Source: Minisyncoccota bacterium (GTDB taxonomy: Bacteria; Patescibacteriota; Minisyncoccia; Phycocordibacterales; UBA9973). Taken from it: a DNA stretch of 5,778 nucleotides. The number at the start of each line of letters is the position of its first letter. Position 1 is the stretch's first letter. The notes beneath the pieces are model-generated. The model was not told the origin of the DNA. It was given only the letters and a program-made list of their open reading frames with translations, and did not search any database. Location: positions 1-5,778 of the forward strand of contig JAGNZX010000035.1 in NCBI GenBank assembly GCA_017984185.1, in the 5' to 3' direction. The position numbers were made by a program, and so were the translations under genes. Below are positions 1 through 5,489 of this stretch, in pieces.

Positions 1-241
1 TAGCCCCCTCCAAAAGAAACTCCGCGCGCATTCCCTCCCAGACCCTTCCTGCGCGCGGAATCCAAATCCCAAACCCCGCCGAATTTCAAAAAAGATTAGC
101 CGAAGTTTTGCGAAATCCTTTTCCCAGAAAATTGCTTTCGCAAAACTTCGTCCGCTTTGTATTTAGCGTTTTCCCGCACTTTCCATTTTGGAAAGCTCTG
201 TGCTTCGCACAGAGGCGCTTCAGCGCGCGGGGAACGCTGTA
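1..241. other. GC-rich non-coding stretch with a series of hairpins
   Basis: I find no convincing gene here. The stretch is much richer in G+C than the AT-rich genes to the right and is full of perfect short inverted repeats: 21-30 with 50-59 (10 bp), 101-115 with 136-150 (15 bp), 179-184 with 190-195 (6 bp), 196-203 with 207-214 (8 bp) and 215-218 with 223-226 (4 bp). The last three stand end to end. Read on the minus strand, the stretch lies directly after the stop codon of the recombinase remnant, so it looks like the 3' flank of the mobile element. It could be a REP-like hairpin cluster or the element's transcription end. None of the hairpins is followed by a clean T-run on the minus strand, so I do not call a specific terminator. 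Confidence 0.6.
101..150. repeat. 15-bp perfect inverted repeat (hairpin)
   Basis: Arm 101-115 (CGAAGTTTTGCGAAA) is the exact reverse complement of 136-150, with a 20-base loop. This is the longest perfect hairpin of the left flank. Its role is unknown: it may be a structured 3' untranslated region, a nuclease-resistant mRNA end, or part of the element's end. Confidence 0.8.
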
Positions 242-490
242 TCAGCGATTTTGAAAATAGGTTCTAACTTGGTACAATAGACACACCAGAATAGAACTAG
301 ACGGTTTTTTAGAAGCCAAAATGCGGGACGCGCGAAGCGCGTCCCAAGGATTCCCGCCGAATTCCCCCAACGAATTCAGAATTTTTGGCGCGCTTGCGCG
401 CACTGTTTTTTCGCCAAGGAGGAGGTTCGAAATCCCGTGCGATACAAATTCAGTATTTGCTTTGGACAAATACAAAAAGAATTTTTGTGA
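242..490 (-). pseudogene. Internally deleted mirror copy of the serine recombinase
   Basis: Read on the minus strand, this segment is a shrunken version of the gene at 628-2277. The matching blocks occur in the same order: 470-490 mirrors 631-651 (codons 2-8, SQKFFLY), 454-471 mirrors 1000-1017 (residues around FVQSKY), 432-443 mirrors 1960-1971 (IARD), and 284-430 mirrors 2017-2163 (residues 464-512). Roughly 350, 940 and 45 bases are missing between the blocks, and the first deletion junction shares the two bases AT. The start codon is gone, since a TTACAA-like stretch stands where the G of ATG should be. All catalytic residues, the DNA-binding domain and the zinc ribbon are deleted. A frame still runs from SQKFFLY through LSKANTEF into the intact tail and ends at TGA (242-244) after LLYQVRTYFQNR. 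I recall VRTYF-like endings in other patescibacterial recombinases, so the remnant may keep the original C-terminus that the full copy has lost. Confidence 0.8.
284..430. repeat. Left arm of 147-bp inverted repeat
   Basis: This arm matches the reverse complement of 2017-2163 without gaps at 146 of 147 positions. The one difference is 413 against 2034. It holds internal hairpins, including GGGACGCGC-GAA-GCGCGTCCC at 325-345. The outer end, CACCA at 284-288, equals the 3' end (discriminator base plus CCA, with one acceptor base) of the tRNA-Leu at the other arm. On the minus strand it encodes the recombinase tail (SNLLLGEK to SSSILV). Confidence 0.95.
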
Positions 491-513
491 TTGTAAATAT
501 ATTTTGGTATACT
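485..513 (+). promoter_or_regulatory. Probable sigma-70 promoter of the recombinase
   Basis: TTGTGA (485-490) and TATACT (508-513) are 17 bases apart, a good match to a housekeeping promoter. Transcription would start near 519-521, giving a leader of about 108 bases before the ATG at 628. That start falls at the first arm of the structured leader. The -35 box lies inside the decayed mirror copy: it is the reverse complement of the TCACAA in recombinase codons 2 and 3. Confidence 0.55.
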
Positions 514-518
514 GGAAA

Positions 519-617
519 TGTTGAAACCAATTATTATTAGCAAAGTTAGCAGAAATGGCTATTCTAGCTATCTTAACTTTGCGTTAAGGTTTCAACACTA
601 GAGTAGCCATTTCTGCT
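519..617 (+). promoter_or_regulatory. Structured recombinase leader with interleaved inverted repeats
   Basis: Three pairs of complementary segments lie between the promoter and the start codon. Pair A is 519-528 with 588-597 (10 bp, TGTTGAAACC). Pair B is 540-548 with 574-582 (9 bp, GCAAAGTTA). Pair C is 548-567 with 598-617 (20 positions; the only non-Watson-Crick one, 562 with 603, would be G-U in RNA). A and B nest, but C crosses them: its first half is in the loop of B and its second half lies just after A. This is a pseudoknot topology or, more likely given the length of C, two competing folds. It could control recombinase expression as RNA, or be a recombinase binding or crossover site as DNA. 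No known riboswitch is recognised. Confidence 0.65.
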
Positions 618-627
618 TAAAAAATAT

Positions 628-2277
628 ATGTCACAAAAATTCTTTTTGTATGCTCGCAAGAGTACTGATGTCGAGGATAAGCAGGTTTTAAGTATTGACG
701 CCCAGCTCACCGAATTGCGCTCATTTGCCCGAGAGCAGAATTTGGAGGTCGTTGAGGAATTTATTGAAAAGCAATCTGCTAAAATTCCTGGCAGACCTAT
801 TTTCGGGCAAATGTTGAAACGTATCGAGCGTGGCGAGGTTAGCGGTATCGTATCTTGGCACCCCGATCGCCTCGCGCGCAATTCGGTGGACGGCGGACAG
901 ATAGTATATTTCCTCGACACGGGAAAACTTGCGAGCCTAAAATTTCCCTCGCACTGGTTTGAGAATACTCCGCAAGGGAAATTTAGTTTGTCTATGGCAT
1001 TTGTCCAAAGCAAATATTTTGTAGATTCTCTTTCCGAAAATACGAAACGCGGACTTCGCCAAAAAGTACGCATGGGAATATTCCCAAGCCAAGCACCTTT
1101 GGGTTATCTCAACGATTCGCGAACAAAAACAATCGTGGTTGAGAAAAAGAAATCTAAAATTGTGCGCTTGGCTTTTGAAAGATATGTAAAAGGAAATATG
1201 CGACTGGAAGATATGTCAAATTTTTTGGCGAAATCCGGCGTTACAACTCGAACTGGAAAGAGAATCTCCAAAACAAAAGCGTCTTTTATTCTTTCAAATC
1301 CATTTTACATCGGTTTGTTTAAGTATGGCGGTGAACTCCACGAAGGCAAACACGAGCCAATCATTTCAAAGAAACTTTTTGATGAAGCACAGGAAATGTT
1401 GAAACTTCGCGGACAACCTGAACGCAAACCACAAAATGAACCTCAGCCATATTGCGGACTCATTTCCTGTGCTTCTTGTGGAATGATGATAACTGGCGAA
1501 CATAAATTCAAACGGCAGAAAAATGGGAATGTTCACGAGTATACATACTATCGTTGTTCTAAAAAATCTAAAACTATCAAATGTCCAGAATCTGCCGTTA
1601 GAGAAAAAGAGCTTGACCGCCAGTTATCATCCGAAATTCAAAAAGTTTCTTTGCCCAAAGACTGGGCGGAAGAATTGTTAAAAATGGCAGAAAAAGATTT
1701 TAACAATTCCGCCCCGTCTTTGACTGCTAGTGTGAAAGAGAGCGAAACAAAACTATCGGTCATTTCACAAAAATTAGAGCGACTTCTTACGGGATATTTA
1801 GACCAAGTAATTGACCAACCAGATTATTGTTTACAAAAATCAAAATTACTTTTCCAAAAGAAGTCGCTCGAAGAAGAAATGACCTCTCTTTCACACAAGC
1901 AGAATGATTGGCTCGAACCGATGAAAGAATGGATAAAAGACGCGCAAACACTAGACGGAATCGCACGGGATACTGACCTTTTTGCTAAAAAGGTCAAAGC
2001 CAAAGAAATCTTTGGCTCGAACCTCCTCCTTGGAGAAAAAACAGTGCGCGCAAGCGCGCCAAAAATTCTGAATTCGTTGGGGGAATTCGGCGGGAATCCT
2101 TGGGACGCGCTTCGCGCGTCCCGCATTTTGGCTTCTAAAAAACCGTCTAGTTCTATTCTGGTGCACGAGAGAAGATTTGAACTTCCATGCCCTTGCGGGC
2201 GCTACCACCTCAAGGTAGTGCGTCTACCAGTTTCGCCACCCGTGCATATTTTGATACTATCATATTTTAAAAAATAA
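628..2277 (+). CDS. Large serine recombinase, C-terminus running through tRNA-Leu
   Basis: This is a DNA recombinase that would cut and rejoin DNA through a serine-phosphate link, as in phage integrases and mobile-element recombinases. The N-terminal catalytic domain (about residues 4-150) shows YARKS with likely nucleophile Ser12, SIDAQ at 22-26, GRPIF at 55-59 and DRLARN at 80-85 with the catalytic arginines. A recombinase DNA-binding domain follows (about 155-260, PLGYLND to NPFYIGLFKYGG). A zinc ribbon has Cys281, Cys284, Cys310 and Cys319, and an acidic and lysine-rich, probably coiled-coil stretch covers about 350-445. Residues 464-512 are encoded by the right inverted repeat and are rich in hairpins at DNA level. 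The last 37 residues (HERRFELP onward) are the antisense of tRNA-Leu and are probably not native. The ATG at 628 fits the family start; no clear Shine-Dalgarno precedes it. All catalytic motifs are present, so it is probably active. It has no accessory cargo gene within the repeats. Confidence 0.92.
   Translation: MSQKFFLYARKSTDVEDKQVLSIDAQLTELRSFAREQNLEVVEEFIEKQSAKIPGRPIFGQMLKRIERGEVSGIVSWHPDRLARNSVDGGQIVYFLDTGKLASLKFPSHWFENTPQGKFSLSMAFVQSKYFVDSLSENTKRGLRQKVRMGIFPSQAPLGYLNDSRTKTIVVEKKKSKIVRLAFERYVKGNMRLEDMSNFLAKSGVTTRTGKRISKTKASFILSNPFYIGLFKYGGELHEGKHEPIISKKLFDEAQEMLKLRGQPERKPQNEPQPYCGLISCASCGMMITGEHKFKRQKNGNVHEYTYYRCSKKSKTIKCPESAVREKELDRQLSSEIQKVSLPKDWAEELLKMAEKDFNNSAPSLTASVKESETKLSVISQKLERLLTGYLDQVIDQPDYCLQKSKLLFQKKSLEEEMTSLSHKQNDWLEPMKEWIKDAQTLDGIARDTDLFAKKVKAKEIFGSNLLLGEKTVRASAPKILNSLGEFGGNPWDALRASRILASKKPSSSILVHERRFELPCPCGRYHLKVVRLPVSPPVHILILSYFKK
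1972..2016. repeat. 45-bp double-hairpin segment missing from the mirror copy
   Basis: Two perfect hairpins lie almost back to back: 1975-1983 with 1987-1995 (GACCTTTTT, 3-base loop) and 1999-2005 with 2010-2016 (GCCAAAG, 4-base loop). The second ends exactly where the long inverted repeat begins. The left copy has the flanking blocks (432-443 and 284-430) but only one base in place of this segment. In the recombinase it encodes TDLFAKKVKAKEIFG. I cannot tell whether it was deleted from the left copy or inserted in the right one, but the family usually has a similar lysine-rich stretch, which favours deletion. Confidence 0.75.
2017..2163. repeat. Right arm of 147-bp inverted repeat
   Basis: This is the partner of 284-430. 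It encodes residues 464-512 of the recombinase and ends in TGGTG, of which TGGT is the antisense of the discriminator base plus CCA of tRNA-Leu. It contains GCGCGC-AA-GCGCGC (2045-2058) and GGGACGCGC-TTC-GCGCGTCCC (2102-2122). Inverted repeats of this length and identity can support inversion by homologous or site-specific recombination. Confidence 0.95.
2159..2245 (-). tRNA. tRNA-Leu(GAG)
   Basis: A complete class II tRNA. The acceptor stem is GCACGGG with CTCGTGC, and the D stem is GCG/CGC. The anticodon stem CTACC/GGTAG holds loop TTGAGGT, giving anticodon GAG, which reads CUC and CUU. The long variable arm is GCCC-GCAA-GGGC, the T arm is GGAAG-TTCAAAT-CTTCT, the discriminator is A, and CCA is encoded at 2161-2159. 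The two tRNAs at the right end lack an encoded CCA, so this one may have received it from the element or a different ancestry. The whole gene lies antisense under the recombinase reading frame, and its 3' end is the boundary of the right inverted repeat. Confidence 0.95.
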
Positions 2278-2286
2278 AAAAGCAGA
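2259..2286 (-). promoter_or_regulatory. Possible promoter of tRNA-Leu
   Basis: On the minus strand TATGAT (2264-2259) stands 14 bases before the tRNA 5' end, and a poor -35 match, TTCTGC, lies 17 bases further up. It overlaps the T-run of the rplS terminator, so the tRNA would start just after that terminator. The weak -35 makes this tentative. Confidence 0.3.
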
Positions 2287-2339
2287 AATTTTTATGGTCT
2301 GGTTCCGCTTTGCGAACCGAGGACCTAAAAATTTCTGCT
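2281..2339 (-). terminator. Rho-independent terminator after rplS
   Basis: A long imperfect hairpin whose outer 14 bp (AGCAGAAATTTTTA with its complement) are perfect; inside are GGTC/GACC and GGTTC/GAACC steps with small bulges. On the minus strand it is followed by TTTTTTATTTT. It lies 15 bases after the rplS stop and before tRNA-Leu, so it separates the two. On the plus strand it is followed by CTTTATTTTAG, so it might also stop transcription coming out of the recombinase. Confidence 0.85.
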
Positions 2340-2353
2340 CTTTATTTTAGTTT

Positions 2354-2785
2354 TTATTCAGAAACTGCTTCTTTAACTTCAGGCTCCATTTCTTCTTCTG
2401 ATGACATAGCTACTGAACGAAGTTTTCTTCTTACGTCTTTAACAGCTTTTGTACGAACATAGTAGAGTTTTGAACGTCCAGCGTTAGCCTTTTTGACGAT
2501 TTCTACTTTATCGATCATTGGAGAGTATAAAGGGAAAATTCTTTCAACTCCAACACCAGATGCTACTTTACGAACTGTGAATGTAGCTCCTATTTCTGTG
2601 CCGTGTTTACGAGCAAGGACAATTCCTTCGAAAGCCTGTGAACGGTACTTCAAAGCTTCACCTTTTTTAGTTGCTTTTTCGTCTGGAATCTTTGACCAAA
2701 CACGGATGGTGTCACCCGCTTTAAAATCAAGCTTCTTTCGAGCTCCCATATCTACTGGGCTAAGTTGTATATTTGTTACTGCCAT
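2354..2785 (-). CDS. rplS: 50S ribosomal protein L19
   Basis: A structural protein of the large ribosomal subunit, near the interface with the small subunit. The 143-residue product has the L19 core: DFKAGDTIRVWSKI near the N-terminus, QAFEGIVLARKHG, FTVRKVASGVGVERIFPLYSP and SKLYYVRTKAVKDVRRK. Between the first and second motifs there is a short lysine-rich stretch (PDEKATKKGEALKYRS), a little longer than in typical bacteria. An acidic C-terminal tail of about 20 residues (SSEEEMEPEVKEAVSE) is also extra. The ATG at 2785 gives the usual MAVTNIQ-like start. There is no clear Shine-Dalgarno, and a TATGCT box about 15 bases upstream suggests a very short leader, possibly leaderless. It stands alone between two terminators, whereas rplS often sits with rimM/trmD in other bacteria. 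Confidence 0.97.
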   Translation of the reverse strand: MAVTNIQLSPVDMGARKKLDFKAGDTIRVWSKIPDEKATKKGEALKYRSQAFEGIVLARKHGTEIGATFTVRKVASGVGVERIFPLYSPMIDKVEIVKKANAGRSKLYYVRTKAVKDVRRKLRSVAMSSEEEMEPEVKEAVSE

Positions 2786-2833
2786 AGTCGTTACACTTTA
2801 GCATAAAAGGATTTTTTAGGCAAATGGTAATAA

Positions 2834-2868
2834 AAAACGCCTGCCCAATTGATGAGGACAAGCGTTTT
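2834..2868 (-). terminator. Rho-independent terminator after the exported-protein gene
   Basis: AAAACGC (2868-2862 on the minus strand) pairs with GCGTTTT (2840-2834), and the stem continues with TGTCC/GGGCA pairing over one or two mismatches. On the minus strand the stem is followed by TTTTTTATTA. It lies about 40 bases after the stop at 2906 and just before rplS. Confidence 0.8.
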
Positions 2869-2905
2869 GGCTACTAAACAACAGATTTAATCTAAAAATG
2901 AAAAG

Positions 2906-3676
2906 TTAAGGATTCGGTAAAATAAAAAGAACTGGGGTTGTCTTTTCAATTTTTTTATTTGCACCTCTTTTACAGTATTCAGCGGCTAATCCAGAACCAT
3001 ATTTTGTTACTTTAACAAAGTTAGTTTTATATGCCATATAGTACTTAGGTTTATCTTTGTTTCCAACCTTATTGTCTACGACATTGTTGATTATGTCACC
3101 ATTACCATCTTTGATTTCAGATGGTATATCACATATAACCACGAAGTAAATTTCCCCATTTTTATTTCTGTTAAACCATTTTTTAACACTTTCTAACTTA
3201 CAAAATTCTTCAATTTGCGACTGGTTCATTGCTGAACTCATAGATGTATCAATAGAGTTAAACAAATAATCTATCGAGATATCTCTGCTTGGACGTCTAC
3301 TGAATACATATACACCAACCAAATCAACTAATTCAATTTTTTTAGGAACATTTTTTGCCTCAAAAACATTTTGAAATTGATAATCAGTTTTTTTGAAAAC
3401 TCGTGAATTATATATTGTATTTTCTGTAACAACATCATTCACGGAAATTTCTGTTTTAACTTTTACAACATCAACTAATTTAAAGCTAAACAAAGTATCC
3501 CTTTTTTCCATATTTTCCAAGTTTTTTACTCTGTTAATGCTGTCTTGGACATGATTCGGTGGTGGTAGCCTTTTCAAATTATTAAGTTTTTCTTGTGCCG
3601 AAGTCTCTGTTGTTTGCAAAAACAACAAAATCATAAATCCAAATTGTAAAAATTTGGCAAAATTTATTTTTTTCAT
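2906..3676 (-). CDS. Exported protein of unknown function
   Basis: I do not recognise this 256-residue protein. It begins with a clear signal peptide: MKK, a hydrophobic core at about residues 9-20 (FLQFGFMILLFL), and a likely cleavage site TSA|Q after residue 27. No further membrane segment is seen, so the mature protein of about 229 residues is probably secreted or on the cell surface. It is rich in Lys, Asn, Val and Ile, has three cysteines in the mature part, and lacks a lipobox. A cleavage site followed by Gln is common in Bacteroidota, so transfer from a host or neighbour is possible, but this is weak evidence. It has its own strong promoter (3740-3768) and terminator (2834-2868), so it is a single-gene unit. 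The ATG at 3676 is chosen because it gives the signal peptide; no good Shine-Dalgarno precedes it. Confidence 0.85.
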   Translation of the reverse strand: MKKINFAKFLQFGFMILLFLQTTETSAQEKLNNLKRLPPPNHVQDSINRVKNLENMEKRDTLFSFKLVDVVKVKTEISVNDVVTENTIYNSRVFKKTDYQFQNVFEAKNVPKKIELVDLVGVYVFSRRPSRDISIDYLFNSIDTSMSSAMNQSQIEEFCKLESVKKWFNRNKNGEIYFVVICDIPSEIKDGNGDIINNVVDNKVGNKDKPKYYMAYKTNFVKVTKYGSGLAAEYCKRGANKKIEKTTPVLFILPNP

Positions 3677-3739
3677 ACCTGTAAGATTTTTTTGTTTTTA
3701 CTTATTTTTACGAAGAACACGCGTCTCCATCTAAATACA

Positions 3740-3768
3740 ATTATATCATAATATATATAAAAAAGCAA
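3740..3768 (-). promoter_or_regulatory. Strong sigma-70 promoter of the exported-protein gene
   Basis: On the minus strand TTGCTT (3768-3763) and a perfect TATAAT (3745-3740) are separated by exactly 17 bases. Transcription would start near 3733, leaving a leader of about 57 bases before the ATG at 3676. The surrounding DNA is very AT-rich. Confidence 0.75.
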
Positions 3769-3806
3769 GTATTTATGACAAAATACCTTTATTTTACAAT
3801 AAAAGC

Positions 3807-4538
3807 TTATTTATTAATGCTTTTCAGATCCTCTGAAATTGGGGCTTCTATTTTCAAATTCTCCCCTGCTAAATTCTTGAATTCTATAGATTTGGCATGA
3901 AGTGCAAGTCTAGAAATAGATTCTGGACAATTTTTATCTGATGCATAAAGTTTGTCACATACAACAGGATGATTTAAAAATTTCATATGCACTCTTATTT
4001 GATGAGTTCTTCCAGTCTTTGGATAAACTTCAACCCAAGTATATTTTTCTCCGTCTATTTCAATTCTTTCCAATACTTTGTATTCTGTAACTGCATCACG
4101 CAATTTTCCACTCTTACCTCGTGAAGCAATTCTTTTTCTAGGATCACTAGGGCTTCTGCCAATCGAAGCGTCTATGGTACCTGTATCATTTTTCATATGA
4201 CCAGAAACAAGTGTTATATATGTTTTTTTTATTTCTCTATTTTGAAATTGTTTTTTCAAGAATTCATAAGCATTTTGATTGCGAGCTAAAAGCAAAACTC
4301 CACTCGTATCTTTATCGAGACGATGCACTATTCCAGGGCGAAATATTTTTTTTATTTCTCCATTTACTTCTATTTCCATTGGTTCGCCGACATTTTTCAT
4401 TTCTGGATATTCTTTCAATATCAAATCAGCAAGAGTTTCAACATCATTTCTTCCATCTCCATGCACAGAAATCCCCGCTTGTTTATCGATAGCTAAAATA
4501 TCTTTATCTTCGTATAAAATTTTTAGTTTAAAATCCAT
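3807..4538 (-). CDS. RluA-family pseudouridine synthase
   Basis: Converts uridine to pseudouridine in rRNA or tRNA in the cytoplasm. The 243-residue protein has the family start LKILYEDKDILAIDKQAG (residues 5-22), the catalytic motif HRLDKDTSG at 72-80 with Asp75 as the nucleophile, and GRTHQIRVHM with a C-terminal LHAKSIEF. The N-terminal S4 RNA-binding domain of RluC and RluD is absent, as in RluA-type or small-genome members. Before the catalytic motif (about residues 48-66, KNVGEPMEIEVNGEIKKIF) there is a short extra hairpin-like insertion. The exact target (23S rRNA position, or tRNA U32) cannot be decided from the sequence, so no symbol is given. It starts two bases after the stop of the upstream gene at 4541 with no ribosome-binding site of its own, so the two are probably translationally coupled. 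Confidence 0.93.
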   Translation of the reverse strand: MDFKLKILYEDKDILAIDKQAGISVHGDGRNDVETLADLILKEYPEMKNVGEPMEIEVNGEIKKIFRPGIVHRLDKDTSGVLLLARNQNAYEFLKKQFQNREIKKTYITLVSGHMKNDTGTIDASIGRSPSDPRKRIASRGKSGKLRDAVTEYKVLERIEIDGEKYTWVEVYPKTGRTHQIRVHMKFLNHPVVCDKLYASDKNCPESISRLALHAKSIEFKNLAGENLKIEAPISEDLKSINK

Positions 4539-4540
4539 TT

Positions 4541-5467
4541 TTATTTATCAGAATAAAAATCTTTCATTGCTTTATATGCATTATTATCTTTTTTATATTC
4601 AAAAAATTCTTTTGAATTAACATATTCTGAATAATTTATATCTTGTTTTAATTTTTCAATAAAACCTTGAATTTCTTTATATTTTTTATGTATAAAATCA
4701 AAAGATTTATTTTCTTTATTCTTTTCAAAAAATTTCAAAGCTGATTTCAGTTGATCATCGATTTGTTTTACCAACATATATCTAAATGGATGTTCGTTTA
4801 ATTCATCAGCCTTATCTTCTAAATATTTATGTGTAAAAAATTCTATATCTTTTTTAGAACCAGCAATTACGAATTTTGGAACCATGAGTGAACCTCTTGC
4901 GTGAGTATCTGGGTCTTCAAAATATTTCACAGTGGGAATAGAATGTTTCATCACATCATTTTCCCAAATCTTTTTTAATTTATCTTGAATAGTTGTTTTG
5001 TTTGAAGAAATTGTAAAATCAAAAGAAGCACCAAGATAACCATATTCTTTCTTTTTTAAGATTGCATCCATACCAACTTTTAAATCATCTCTCTCTGAAG
5101 TCATAATAGCCTTAAATCCTGGAAGCATTCCCTTATTTGATCTATCGATAATCATAGCTTGCATCATTTCACTTAAAGAAAAACCACTTTCAAGCATTGA
5201 AAAAACTTCTAAACCTTTTTCTTTATTAGCTTTTTCAATATTTCCTTTTGTTCTTTCAACGTAATCAATATCTTTTTGAATTTCTTCTGAAGAATATTGA
5301 TTTGCGGATTCAGTCCCTTCCATAGCTCCAACAAAATTCTTTGGGTCGGGTCTATTTTTATAAACATCTTCTAGTTTACGAACTAAAGCGAGCTGTTTTT
5401 CAATACTATTTAAAATACCCTCACCTGGGTATTTCATAGAGAATGGTTCCATTGGATTCTTTTCCAT
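4541..5467 (-). CDS. Unrecognised 308-residue soluble protein
   Basis: I do not recognise this protein. It has no signal peptide and no membrane segment, is rich in Lys, Glu, Asp and Phe, and is probably mostly helical and cytoplasmic. Visible parts are an N-terminal helix (about 18-36, ILNSIEKQLALVRKLEDVY), a central section with mixed strands (GYLGASFDFTIS, SLMVPKFVIAGSKKDIEFF), and a lysine-rich helical C-terminus. No catalytic motif stands out. The first ATG (5467) has no Shine-Dalgarno; the ATG five codons on is preceded by GGAAAAG and could be the true start. It is the first gene of a likely two-gene operon with the pseudouridine synthase. It may be a lineage-specific protein of Patescibacteria. 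Confidence 0.85.
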   Translation of the reverse strand: MEKNPMEPFSMKYPGEGILNSIEKQLALVRKLEDVYKNRPDPKNFVGAMEGTESANQYSSEEIQKDIDYVERTKGNIEKANKEKGLEVFSMLESGFSLSEMMQAMIIDRSNKGMLPGFKAIMTSERDDLKVGMDAILKKKEYGYLGASFDFTISSNKTTIQDKLKKIWENDVMKHSIPTVKYFEDPDTHARGSLMVPKFVIAGSKKDIEFFTHKYLEDKADELNEHPFRYMLVKQIDDQLKSALKFFEKNKENKSFDFIHKKYKEIQGFIEKLKQDINYSEYVNSKEFFEYKKDNNAYKAMKDFYSDK

Positions 5468-5489
5468 AGAATGAATATTATCATAAAAC

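Noticed and set aside
257..288. Possible tRNA 3' end at the outer border of the left arm (TTC...CCA)
   Set aside because: I tried to fit a T arm and acceptor stem before the CCA at 286-288. The T loop does not have TTCNANN spacing and the T stem does not pair.
519..617. Integron attC-like or CRISPR-like site
   Set aside because: The ends do not match the attC core sites (RYYYAAC/GTTRRRY), and there is no repeat-spacer periodicity.
573..1073. Long open frame on the minus strand opposite the recombinase N-terminus
   Set aside because: It is a shadow of the well-supported recombinase frame, has no family character and no start signals.
1824..2208. Open frames on the minus strand opposite the recombinase C-terminus
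   Set aside because: They arise from the palindromic repeat and the tRNA; the composition is that of hairpin DNA, not of a protein gene.
2281..2294. AGCAGAAAT shared by the rplS terminator and the recombinase leader (548-556)
   Set aside because: Only nine bases, with different flanks; likely chance.
2493..2801. Plus-strand open frame over rplS
   Set aside because: Antisense of the conserved L19 gene.
3780..3806. Terminator hairpin after the pseudouridine synthase gene
   Set aside because: CTTTATT and AATAAAAG can pair, but only with A-T pairs and a bulge; too weak to call.
4211..4620. Plus-strand open frames over the pseudouridine synthase
   Set aside because: Antisense of a gene with intact catalytic motifs; no start signals.
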